A DNA stretch of 64,000 bases from Dryomyza anilis. Taxonomy: Eukaryota; Arthropoda; Insecta; Diptera; Dryomyzidae. The DNA is taken from positions 109,938,040-110,002,039 of the forward strand of contig OX638130.1 in assembly GCA_951804985.1 (NCBI GenBank). The letters run 5' to 3'. Under the pieces are notes generated by a model. It ran no database searches, was not told the origin of the DNA, and saw only the letters and a program-made list of their open reading frames with translations. Shown piece after piece: positions 12,290 through 23,965 of the stretch (its first letter is position 1; the number at the start of each line of letters is the position of its first letter). The translations under genes and the position numbers were made by a program.

Positions 12290-13110
12290 TACATTTTTAA
12301 TTGCTATTAATTTTGTTTTTAATAGTTTTGTATTTAGTTTGAATAGCAATTACTTTATTTTTAAGAGCTTTTTACTTCTTTTAATAGCTATACATTTTTA
12401 ATAGTTTTTAATTTTTTAGGTTTTGCATTTTTTTACTTCAAATTTTGTTTTAAAAGCTTTTATTTTTTAAAAAGCTTTCAAGTTTTTTAAAAGCTTTTAA
12501 TTTTTAATTGTTTTTCTAGTTTTTCAAGCTTTTAAATACTTTAAAAATGTATAGAAGTTTTTAAATTTATTAAAAAAAAAAACATTAAAATCTTTTAATT
12601 GATTGGAAAAGCTTTTAATTTATTAAAATACTTTAATAGGTTTTATATTAAAAATTTTAATTGTTTTTAAAGTATTTACAAATTTTTAATAGTTTTTAAT
12701 TGATTTAAAAGCTTTTAATAGTTTTTAATTGATTTAAAAGCTTTTAATAGTTTTTAATTGATTTAAAAGCTTTTTCATAACTTTTTGAAGCTTTTCATTT
12801 CTTTAAAAGATTTTTGTAGTTTTTCATTTATCAATTTAAAAGCTTTTAATGGGTTAACATATTTAAAGCTTTTAATTTTCGTTTTACAAATTTATTAAAA
12901 GCTTTTAATCTATTAAAAAGTTTTCTAGAATTTTTATAATAGTTTGAATATATGTAATATTCATAGCTGTAATATTCTGAAAATTTTTAATTAAACAAAA
13001 AGCTTTTTTTGAATAGCTTTTAGTTTTTAAATAGCTTGTTAATTTTTTTTAAATAGCTTTTAATTTTTTTTAATAGCTTTTTTTTTTTAAATCTTTTTTT
13101 ATAGCTTTTT
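12290..13110. repeat. interspersed [17 protein letters not shown] low-complexity repeat
   Basis: Repeated short phrases such as AAAAGCTTTTAATAG and TTTTTAATTGATTT recur with loose spacing. The best tandem part is near 12690-12775, where a unit of about 31 bp is present nearly three times. The palindromic core AAGCTT recurs many times. No coding potential is seen. Confidence 0.65.
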
Positions 13111-14675
13111 ATAATATGCAATTTTACTTAAAGCCTAAAACCTTTTTTTATTTGAATTAATCAGTGCAAAATTTATTTAAAATTAATTTATTTGCTAGTT
13201 TATAGATTACAAAGAATTTGTTTTTTTTTTATTATTATTTCTTTTGTAAACGAAAATCTTTTTTGTTATTTTTATTTTTTTGGGGTTTATTTTGCATTTT
13301 TATTTTTTCTTTTCACGTTTGTTTATTATAATTTTTATGCTACATTGTTGTTCATAAATAATACAAAACTAAACTAATTTCATACATTATTTAACGGCTG
13401 GCTGCTGCATCACTTAACGCTTTTCTACTAACTTCGTTCCTTCTAAAACTAACTACATATCTTCCGTTCGCTCATTCGTTCGTCCTGCGTTTCTTCATTT
13501 GCTTCTTTTCTACACATATTGTATGTACAAAATTTTTACTAAATATAAGCTTAAGTTTTTGAATAATTTAATTTATGTAGAGCAAGTTTTTTAAACGTTT
13601 AAAACTTATATATTTTAAATAGTTTTAAAAATCACACACAAATTATTAGTATTATTATTATTATTGGAATATTCGCAAACACATTTAACGTTTATTATAT
13701 TTAAAGAGTTTGTATCAAAAAATAAAAGAAAAAATAAACAAAGAAAATATTTACATTATTTTTAATTTTGTTTTTTTCTTGGACTTGATTTTGCATTAAG
13801 TTAAGTGTTTTTGCAAACATTTATTAAATTTAATTTTTTACTTTATTTGTTATATTTTAAACATTAAATATTAATGCGCTTAATTGTCTAAACCTAATCA
13901 ATAACTACTTAATGGTTGCATAAAACAGCAGCGAAAATAAATTTATCACAAACATAAGTTTTACACTATTTACACGTTAGTTATTTTTAACAATTATTGA
14001 TTTTATTATTTTCTTTAAAACTAACAATTTGAATTATATACAAAACTTAAAAAAAAACAAACAAGCATTTTATTAATTTTTTAAGTTAAATTGTGGTGCT
14101 TTTTGTTTTAAATCATTTGAGAATCTTATTTAGTTAAATAAAGCACATTGTTTTGTTAGCTTAATTTTAAGTTTTCATTTGAAATGTGTTGTTTTTTTTC
14201 GTGCAGCTTTTTTTTATTTGATCCAGCTGTTTTTTTTTTATTTAAGTTTATTAATCATTTAAATTGTAGTCAGTTTAATTTGAGCTTAAGTTTAAACATT
14301 CATTTTTTGTTTGCTATTTTACAAAATTTATATATATAATTCATAGTCAAGATTTTGCTGTATACAACACGTCATATTTTGCATTCTATTTTTCTATAGT
14401 AAATGTTTTAGAATTTTAATAATTATTTGTGCTGTTTTGAAAAAAATAAACATTAATCAAATTTTTTGTAATTTCTTGAAATATACAAAACAAAAAACAC
14501 ATTGCATAAAATAAAGTTAATAAATAATTTAAAATAGTTTTTTTTTAAATGTGACACAATTTTGAATTAATTTCATTTTTGTTTTACAGTATTCAAAAAG
14601 CTTGTAAAATCTAAAAACTGTTAAGACAACCGACATTTTTAAATGAGAAATTGCAAATTTTAGTATTTTGTATTT

Positions 14676-14916
14676 AGGGTGTTGTGTGCGAATTCGACTA
14701 AACTGCTGACTAAACTAAATCGAACAATTTTTCATTCGATCGCCATTCGGTAATTGTTAAATTTCATAATCAATCAATCGATTATTATGTCTGTTTGCTG
14801 TCATCCATCCAAGTTCAATTCAGTCTACTCGAAAATTTGCTGAATGAAAAGTCGAACACTGCATTACCGACAAATTTTAGTTTAGTCTGCAATTTAGTCG
14901 AATTCGCACACACCCT
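14676..14916. mobile_element. palindromic MITE, TIR AGGGTGTGTGCGAATTCGAC
   Basis: The left end (AGGGTGTTGTGTGCGAATTC then GACTAAACTGC) and the right end read on the other strand (AGGGTGTGTGCGAATTCGAC then TAAATTGCAGACTAAAC) form terminal inverted repeats of about 45 bp around a centre with no ORF. A related half element is seen at 30287-30350. Confidence 0.75.
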
Positions 14917-15329
14917 TCTACTATACAAGTTTTATTTGCAATTTAAAACATTTTTTTTTAACACGTGCTGCTCTTTATTTATTGTAAAAACACAATTAAA
15001 AAATTTAAAAACTGAATTTTCCGTTACCACAACTGTATTTTTTATATTGTCGACAAGCAAATTTGGTCAAAATTCTGATTTTAATTTCACAAAAGAAAAA
15101 TAAATTATAAATAATTGTTATGCGTTTGAACGAATTTATTTATATCCATATTTGTTAAACAGTTTGAAGCGCAAATTAAATTTCAATAATTTATTAAAAA
15201 ATAAGTAATGAGAATTATTTTTTTTTGCAATAGTTGTAATCGAATTCGTGTTAAGTGAATTTATAAAATAGTTTGCCTAACTGATATTCCTCAATTTAAT
15301 GCATAATTTAGCTGTATAAATTGCACAAA

Positions 15330-16560
15330 ATGTTGACCATTTTATACAAATTTTACTGTTTTAAGGTTAAAAATGTAAAATTCAACCGTATAACAAATTT
15401 TGGTATTCTGTAAAACGAATTCATAGATATGTTGTAAGCAATAGAGAAATTGCACCAACAAATGGTATTCTTTAAAGTGAATTGAAAGTTAAATTATTAG
15501 CACTGTTTACTGTTTTAAAGTTAAAAAAGTATACAGAACGTTTTACAGAATACCTATACAAAATTTTGGTATTCTGTAAAACGAATTGATAGATATGTTC
15601 TAAGCAAAAGATTTGAATTCTAATAGAGAAAATGCACCAAAAATTGGTATTCTTTAAAATGAATTCAAAGTTAAATTATTAGCAAAAGGTTTAAATACTC
15701 AAATCAAACATGTTTCATAGAACGCAAATTTTTTAAAATGTCAATTTGAACGAATTTATTATTTTTTTTTTTTATGTAAATTTTATTTTTCAATTAATTT
15801 AAAAAAATCAATACGAATTTTACAATTTAAAAGTAAAACCAAAACAAAATTTGGTATTCTCTAAAACGAATTCATGGTAAAGTTATTAGCAAAAGGTTTG
15901 AAAATGGTATTCTGTAAAACGAATTCATACTAAGGTTTGAATACTAATATAGAAATTGCACCAATTACTGGTATTCTGTAAAATGAATTGAATGAATTAT
16001 TAGCAAATGTTTTTAATACTCAAATGAAACATTTTCATAGATCGAAAATTAATTAAAATGACAATTTGAATGAATAAATATTGGACACATGATTAATTAA
16101 AAATTAAAATTTTTTAATAAAAGTCATTATCAACAAAAAATGTATATAAATAATCGAATTTGTAGAAAAAGTTATAGGTTTGAATTTAAATTGTGAAATT
16201 GCTTCAAAAAATCAAATTCTCTAAATCATTAAAAAATTTATTGGAAAAAGGCTTGATTAAAAATTAGTTTTAACTATGAAATGTTTGAATTCTCAAATAA
16301 AATTTGTATTACATAAAACGAATTCATACGAATTCATGTTTCACAGATCGATATCTTATTAAAAATTGCAATTCAAAAAAAAAAAAATCGTTTTTTACGC
16401 TTGTGCTAACTTCGATTTTTCAATACAAATTAGTTTTAACTCTGAAAAGTTTTAATTCTCAAATAAAATTTGTATTATAAAAAACGAATTCATACCGATA
16501 TGTTGCACAGATCGAAATCATATTAAAAATTGCAATTCAAACAAATTTAGTTTTAGACGC
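15330..16560. repeat. degenerate tandem repeat field with GGTATTCTGTAAAACGAATT
   Basis: The phrase GGTATTCTGTAAAACGAATT recurs with variants near 15400, 15573, 15641, 15852, 15907 and 15970, and as TTGTATTA..AAACGAATTCATA near 16303 and 16468. Accompanying phrases (GAAATTGCACCAA, AAATTATTAGCAAAAGG, CATAGATCGAAA) keep the same order, so this looks like a decayed tandem array with units of roughly 100-200 bp. Confidence 0.65.
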
Positions 16561-16733
16561 TTCTGCTAACTTTGATTTTTCAATATAAAATAAATAGTTT
16601 TTAATACGTTTAAGTGCTGGGGAAATTTAACGCAGTATAATTTTTGAAAATGTAATTGTTACACACTCTTTATATTTTTATGAGAATACTGTAATTTAAA
16701 AAATGCAAAATACATAAAAATTACAAAATACAA

Positions 16734-16970
16734 AGGGGCCTATTATGACTGGCGAAGCGAATGAACTTGGCAAAGCGAACGAACGAATAAAGCTTCACAG
16801 CTTCCGTTCGCCAGACGAATGAAGTTCAGGCCAATGATTTCCACGTTCGCCTGATTTTTACGTTCGCTTTTAGTTTCTGGCGAATGAAGTCTGGCGAATG
16901 GATGCTGTGATAGCTTTTTTACGTTCACTTCGCCAACTACATTCGCTTCGCCAGTCAAAATAGGGCCTTT
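16734..16970. mobile_element. palindromic MITE, TIR with GGGCCTATT..GACTGGCGAAG
   Basis: About 237 bp with inverted ends: AAGGGGCCTATTATGACTGG followed by CGAAGCGAATG at the left, and CATTCGCTTCGCCAGTCAAA followed by ATAGGGCCTTT at the right. Inside are several copies of AAGCGAACG/CGTTCGC, giving a strongly palindromic body. No transposase is encoded. Confidence 0.75.
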
Positions 16971-17030
16971 ATATTAAAATGAAAGACTTTGCAAGTTATA
17001 TTTGAAATTTACAAAACTGCAATATTATTT

Positions 17031-17192
17031 ACCCCCTTATTTTATAAAACGAAAAGTGATTTGTTTAAAATTCCAGTGACAGCTTTTGTTTACTTGTTCT
17101 TTCAGTGCAAACAAAATTCTGTCACTAGAATTTCTTTCGTTTTTTTTTTTTGACGAATCAACTTTCGTTTCGTTTTACAAAATAATGGGGGT
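17031..17192. mobile_element. 162-bp palindromic [27 protein letters not shown]
   Basis: The left end is ACCCCCTTATTTTATAAAAC then GAAAAG. The right end on the opposite strand is ACCCCCATTATTTTGTAAAA then CGAAACGAAAG. Inner segments (AGTGACAG and CTGTCACTAG) also pair, so the element can fold almost end to end. Confidence 0.7.
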
Positions 17193-17409
17193 TCACAACT
17201 TGGTCATGCACTAATTCAAAATCACAAAATTCATATGCAATGTTAATTAAATAATTGAAATAAATAAAATTCTGTCAAAATTTTAGCTGAAATTTGTCAT
17301 TATTAATACTCAAAAGAACAATATTAACAAAAAACATAAAAATGGTAATATGTAAAAACGGCAAAACTGTGTTTACACAAAATTTAAAATTGTTTAAAAA
17401 ATTAATTAA

Positions 17410-18070
17410 ATACTATAATTAAGTCATCTTTTTGCAAACATAAATAAAAAATAAAGAAACGTCGACAATAATCTATGAATTTTGCATTTAGAATGCATGT
17501 ATGAAAGAAATTCTACTTCCCGATTTCGCAATGTTTAGCAAGATTATAAATGGTCAAATTGTAATTCGCGATTTCGTAAGGGAAGGTTTAATGATTAACA
17601 ACATTTTAAATTGCTATAAATTATATAATGAAGTCATCTTTGTGCAAACATAATTAAAAAATGTCTGCAATACACTGATGAATTTCGCAATTTAAAAATT
17701 AGAATGCAGTTGATAAAATTCGAATTACCGATTTCGAAACGAAATATTTAATGTTTAACAACATTTTAAATGGCTAAAAATTAAATATATGTTAAAATTA
17801 AATTATATGTTTGCATTTATAATTAAAAAAACAAATGAATATCTACAATTTTATATGAATTTTGCAATTTAAACATTTAATGCATTGGACAAACTCCAAT
17901 TTTCGACTTCGTAACGGAATTAAAAAAATAATATAATAAATCATTTTTTTGTATTTATAATTTAAATACAAAGCAATTACTACAAATGAATATGAATTTC
18001 GCCATTTAAAAATTAGAATGCAGTGGTGAAATTACGTTTCCCGTTATTTGTAATGTAATGTTTAACAAAA
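17410..18070. repeat. four decayed tandem units of about 180 bp
   Basis: Four copies begin near 17418, 17624, 17800 and 17935. Each has GTCATCTTT.TGCAAACATAA or a variant, then a GAATTTTGCAATTT-like phrase, then AGAATGCA and CGATTTCGTAACGG. Copies differ by many substitutions and indels, so it is an old duplication. Confidence 0.6.
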
Positions 18071-19714
18071 TAGCTACAAATATAACCAAGTATTTTTATT
18101 AAAAACACTTACTCAGAATGCATTTGGACGTGTGTGTGTGTGTTTTATGAAATTTGTTGCTGCTTTTTTGCGTTATGGTGCATTAAGTTGTTGCAAATAA
18201 ATAGATGCACAATTGGACGTTTACTATATACAGTTTTTAGTATTTTTGTTACTGTATAATGCACAGCTTATAAATTAGGTATGTGCAGTTTTAAGGTGTC
18301 GCATAAAATGTAGACAGAACTGGAGCCAACTGTTTTTTTTTTTTTTTGGTTCAAAGATTTTTTTTTAGTTTATTGATTTTGTTTTCACTATATTTTTTAT
18401 ATGTTTTTGTATTTTTTTTTTCGCCTTTTTCATTGCATAGTGTGTTATTAAAATCTGTAGGTTTAAGATTTTTTTTTCATTTACTTGCATTTTATTATTT
18501 TTTTCGCTTATACGTTTAAATTTCTATAATATTTACATAGTATTGTTGAGTGTTTTTTTTTAAACAATTTATTTAAATATTTTGCTGCTGCTGTTGTGTG
18601 GTGTTGGTGGTTGTGAAGTTTTATTTATGTTTTTTTAGTATTGTTGCATGAGTGGTTGGTTTAACTTTGCAACAATATTAATTATTAACTAATTAGTTTA
18701 GATTATTAGATATTTCTATATGTATATATATGCATAATAATTAAGTATATAAAATAGCTCAAGTGCTAAAATAAACATTTTCGTCTTAGAGTTTAATTCA
18801 AACATTAAAAATTAATCAATTATTAATAATGTAGTTATTAATATTATTATGACATTTATATAGTATATATAAAAGTGTAGTGGGGGGGGAGGGGTTGTGT
18901 GAACTTTGTGTATGTGATTGTATAAGTGAGTGTGTGTGTGTGTATGTCTGTCTGTATATGTGTCGCTGTGGCGCGCAGCAGTTCATTTTATAAGTTTTCA
19001 TTTTTCTTTTAAATAATTAATACAAATCATTAACAAAACTTATAAAATACAAATCAAAAAATGATGAAAAAATAAAAATTTCAACTGTTTTGACACACGC
19101 TGCCACACACGTTTTAAGTTGCTGTTGTATTCTATGCCAAGTTCTTTAGAGCTTTTAAAAATTCAAACAAGAAAGCTTAATTATTTAGTAAAAAAAAATA
19201 ATCATAATCGTTAAAAAAAATAAACATAACTTAGAGCACAGTGTTGTCTTTATGACGTTATGACGACGACAAAAACAAATATTTATATATATATATATTA
19301 ATCATAAAAATATTTATAATAATAATAATAACTAAAAATACGTTTAATAATTAATAGCAGTTTAATAATAGAATTTATAATAATAATAATATTAGTGACT
19401 TAAACGTAGTAGATTTTATAGGGGAAAAAGTGTTTGTGTGGTTTGTGTCTAGGCTACAAAAAATGTTGCGTCAGCGGAAATGTGTTTTGTGTCTCGGCTA
19501 CAAATACAAAAGCGGCTACAAAAAATGTTTTGCTTCATTCAGCTGCATATTTTGTTGTTTTGTGATTTGATATTTTAGAATTTAATTTGTAGCTTGTTTC
19601 GTAGTATTTTTTGCAGATTTTATTTTGCAGCTTATTTTGCAGTTTTTTTTTTTGTTTTTGTAGTTTTGTAGCTTGTTTTGTATGTAGTTGTTTGGTTTTT
19701 GTGTGTGTTTTAAA

Positions 19715-19720
19715 TTTATT
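19715..19720 (-). promoter_or_regulatory. first AATAAA-type poly(A) signal after nej stop
   Basis: On the minus strand AATAAA lies about 67 nt after the nej stop codon. Many more AATAAA/ATTAAA hexamers follow in this AT-rich DNA, so it is only the most proximal candidate and probably not the main site. The true 3' end cannot be fixed from sequence. Confidence 0.3.
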
Positions 19721-19786
19721 TTGTTTTTCTATTCAATAATAACGCGGGTATGTTGTACGACTCATAAAATTCTACAGCTAATTACA

Positions 19787-20509
19787 CTAAAGTTGTTCCA
19801 CGAATTTCGTCAGTTGATCGGATGCATCCGACACAGGACCGCCGCCACCACCACCACCGCCTACATCCTGTGGGCCACCGGGCGCCAGCGGCGACTGATG
19901 CGGATGCATACCGTGATTGTGCTGCTGCTGCTGTTGTTGCTGCATCCCATCGTGTGGCCCCTGCGGCGCTGGCGAATGACTCATCACATGATGTGGCGAG
20001 GGTTGCGCACGCGGCGATGCCGATGGACCGGCACGTGGCGATGGCGCCGAACGTGGTGATGCCGTCGGTTGTGGCGAACGTATCGGTGGTGATGCGCGCG
20101 CCGTTTGCATTAATTGTTGTTGCAGCGTATGTGGCGGTCCCATTACATTACCGCCCACCATGCCACCCACAATACCACCGCCACCTTGTTGCATGAGTTG
20201 TTGCTGCTGCTGTTGTTGTTGTTGTTGCTGCTGTTGCTGTTGTTGTAGACTACCAGGTGTCATTACCATTTGTTGTTGCGGACCCGGTTTGAGTCCTTGT
20301 TGCATGGCCGAGTATTGATCGACTACTGGTCCAACGCCACCGCCTGGTCCACCGCCGCCTACAAAGTTGCCACCACCGCCGCCAAATTGTTGACCACCGC
20401 CACCACCGACGCAACCCATTTGCGGTGGTGCACGTCCGCGTTGCGGATACGGTGGCGGATAGTTGGGCATTTGCATCTGACGCATTTTATACCACTGCGC
20501 ATTGGGAAC
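19787..20509 (-). CDS. nej: nej coding exon 15 (C-terminus and stop)
   Basis: Residues 2983-3222. It starts [17 protein letters not shown], and the acceptor is CTCGCAG. It is Gly/Pro/Gln-rich with a Ser-Pro/Arg-rich block ([20 protein letters not shown]) and ends [13 protein letters not shown] before TAG at 19789-19787. The FVEQL ending is typical of insect CBP proteins. The 3.2-kb intron upstream carries two MITEs. Confidence 0.94.
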   Translation of the reverse strand, partial: VPNAQWYKMRQMQMPNYPPPYPQRGRAPPQMGCVGGGGGQQFGGGGGNFVGGGGPGGGVGPVVDQYSAMQQGLKPGPQQQMVMTPGSLQQQQQQQQQQQQQQQQLMQQGGGGIVGGMVGGNVMGPPHTLQQQLMQTARASPPIRSPQPTASPRSAPSPRAGPSASPRAQPSPHHVMSHSPAPQGPHDGMQQQQQQQHNHGMHPHQSPLAPGGPQDVGGGGGGGGPVSDASDQLTKFVEQL

Positions 20510-23500
20510 CTGCGAGAAAGATGGGAGGAGTAAGTTAAACAGTGAGTCCGAAAAAAAAACACAAATGTCATTGAAATGGCAAAATGTTGAAGAGTGTCAT
20601 GTTTTAAAAATGTGTGCATAAAATGTCGTTACATCATTGTAGATATGAAAATAATCAATTGCATTTTGTTAACAAAAATCATTTTTCCAAGTTTAAGTTT
20701 TGATATTGTAAACAAAAAAATTTGATTTTAAAATATACAGGCATGTTTTGTTGCTGCTTTCAATCGAATTCTGAATACATGTTGAATTTCCATAAAACTG
20801 ATTAGATGGCATATATTTTGTTTAGAAAATGGACATCTAAATTTTAAAATTGTTCAATTAATGTATCTATATGAAAGAAAAAGTCCTGATTGACCGACTG
20901 ATCGACTGACTGATCAATCAACGCCTAGCCTAAACCTTTGGACAGAGTTCATCTTTCGACGTAGGCGCGCACTAAAACAGTATTTTTGGCCCTCCTAAAG
21001 TACATTGCAGCTATGTACGACTTACGCTATTTCATTTATATACAACTTAATTGCATTAAACATTAAAAAATATCAATAATGAGGATACTTGGCTGTATTC
21101 GAAACGGTCCGTATGATCATTGACCTGTATTATGTTCTCAATTTGTTGTTGTCAATTTTATTTTAGAAAAAAAAACAAATTTAAATTAAATTCAGAGTAG
21201 ATTTACTCCCTATTCATGTATTTTATTTAATATCGTGTGACTATGATTCGGGACCAGGGCCTTTCCTTTAAGACTCGATTACACGATAGAGAAATTAGCT
21301 AGAGTTAGAGAAAAATATCTACCGCAGAGCTCCCTACAGTGGAGCTTTATGTAGTGTTTACACAACTCTATGAGATTTTTTGCTCTATCTCTAGCTATTT
21401 TCTCTATCCTGTAAACTCGCCCTTAAAATTGGAACGTTTGCTCAATATTTTAGTTTTGCCAACTATTTTTCATATATGATATTTTTTTACAGTATTATTT
21501 TAATGCTGGCAACATAAAAACACTCAAGACGAACATACTCAACGTTTTAGTGAACGTTACATGACTCAAAGTAGACTTTAAACGATATTCAAGTGATTTA
21601 GAAACGAATTTTAGGCAATATCGTTGTCCCGAAGAAATACATGATCAGGGGTTAATATAAAAAAGTGAGAAAGTAAGAAATTCGAAATAGAAAATATCTA
21701 ATTAGAAACAGAATGGTATAAATTAAATTTTCTGCTTTAAATGAAAAATTAAAACTTAAGAATTGAATTAAGATTTGAAATTGAATCAAATTTTGTTTGA
21801 TTCTACTGAATTTTATAAAATTTCAATATAATAAAATGAAATAATCAGCGTAATGTTAATCTTATTAAAAAAAATTGTCCTCCATTAAAAATGGCTTAAT
21901 TCTAAAAGTTGGTTTAAATTTATAAAAAAGTTTTGTCAGATTGAAAATAGAATTTGCACGAACAACAATGGTACATTCCCCTACTACGACTGATGTGAAA
22001 ATTCGTTCTATTCAAAAGTCTACTCTTAGGCGGTGTCTAGGTATTTGTCCTTGTACGTTCATATTTTATATGCTATGGCTTCCGAGATACCTTCTAAGAA
22101 AAGAGCCATTTATCTCACTACAAAATAATTTTACATTCCTAGCTATAGATGCAACTATTTCTAAAAACTCTTCTGAATGTGGTGTTTTTAATGTTGAGTT
22201 AAAATGTATATACCCTACAAACCATTTGACGATAATTTTTAAATTCGATATAATAATGTTAAATTTTTGATATAAAACTTATTTGAAAATTTAATTGCGT
22301 ATTCTTTATAATTTTTGTCAAAAAATAAAATTTTCTGAACAAATAAAATTTGTTTATCGAAAATAAATCCATTTATGATATAATCTCGACATCCATAACG
22401 TCAAAAACAACGATATCGTTTTAGACAGGTTCGTTTTCATCGAATTATTATAGATTATTATTATTATTCATATTATTATAGATTATCGAAAATGACAATT
22501 TGAGCCTATTAATAATATCGTTTCGATATCGTAAAATTATCGTTTGGTTTGCTGGGTATAATGAACTTTTCTCAGAATATAAATTTTCAAAATTTATCTT
22601 TACAGAAAGGTAGATTTTTTGGTAGTATTTTTGATGAAAATTATCAATCGACTTTTTGCTGGTCACTTATATGACAAAATTTATTTTGCTCAAATAGTGG
22701 TCCAGAATTCAAATTTATGTTTGTCTTGTAATATTCCTGAAACTTTTCAACATTAGCTTTCTCAATGTCCTCTTTACAAAAGTATTTTTTCTAAATTTAA
22801 AATTTTACTTAAATTTAACAGTTTAGCTTCAGTTTTAAAATCTAAGAACGAACAAGTAATTTTCTCTCTTTTAAGTTTTATTAAAGAAGCAAAAATGTAT
22901 TTTTAATTTTACGGTGTCATGATTATGACTTTTTTTCACTACTACCTTCCTCTAGTAGTAAAGGGTTTTTCAACAGGGACGCTACATAAGTAGAGCGACA
23001 GGGACAGCAAACAACGCCATATTTCTTGCCGCTCTTTTGACATTTCTCTTCAGTAAGGTTTGCCATTTCATGATGGAAAGATATACGAATTCGAATTTCG
23101 GTAGTAAATTTTAATAATTTCGACTCGTTGTTGGCTCGTATATCTTTCCATCATGAAATGGCAAACCTTACTGAAGAGAAATGTCAAAAGAGCGGAAAGA
23201 AATATGGCGTCGTTTGCTGTCCCTGTCGCACTACTTTTGTAGCGTCCCCTTGAAAAAAACTTTTGTAGCGCTCTTATTGCAAAACCCTTTATACTGCTGC
23301 AAGTCTTGTTGCCTTTTTTCTAATTTGATACACACTGGCAATATGTGTTATTTAAAACCCTGCCATAACTTTTAATAACCCAAAACAAAAATAAAATGAC
23401 AAATCGAAATACGAATCCGAAAAAAAGAATTCGGAACATTAAAATTAATGCGAAACATTATATTTAACCGAGAAACATGAAAAATTCGATATAGAAATTG

Positions 23501-23933
23501 ACGAATTTAATTCAGAAAGTGTGAAATTTCATTCGGAAAATGACATATTCAACTCCGAATGAGAATGCTAAACATTATTAGTCAAATTTAATTGTGGAAA
23601 ATTTAATTAAGATTATTACAATTTAGTTCAGAACGGAATTAAATTGAAAAAGACAAATTAAATTTTTAAATACACAAATACAAAATTCCGTATGGCAATA
23701 CTTGAATTTCTAAGTCGACTTTTATTTAATTTTTTGTTGCACTTACCGGTCCTTGTTGTTGCATGCCACCAGGCACTTGCTGTTGTTGCTGCTGCATCAT
23801 CATCGGATTCTGCATGCCGGGCATTCGCTGATGCGGTCCTGGCTGCTGCTGCTGTTGTTGTTGTTGCGCTTGCATAACCACTTGTTGATTATGTTGCGGC
23901 GCCATCTGCTGATTCATCATATGCATTTGTTGC

Positions 23934-23965
<32 letters not shown>

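Larger units (their letters stand above)
11400..19786 (-). other. AT-rich 3' flank / 3' UTR of nej, limits unknown
   Basis: No coding frame of note occurs here. The plus strand is very T-rich between about 11,450 and 13,350 (A-rich in the nej sense direction). Several repeat fields and three palindromic MITEs are listed separately. The proximal 1-2 kb is likely transcribed as the nej 3' UTR. How far transcription goes is not visible. Short microsatellites occur at 18890-18960 (TG-rich) and 19280-19400 (TA/TAA). Confidence 0.5.
20510..23746 (-). other. nej intron 14 (3.2 kb)
   Basis: AT-rich intron with donor GTAAGT and acceptor CTCGCAG. It contains an approximately 160-bp MITE at 21266-21427 and the first foldback element at 22959-23291. 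The remaining sequence shows no ORF with recognisable similarity. Confidence 0.85.
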
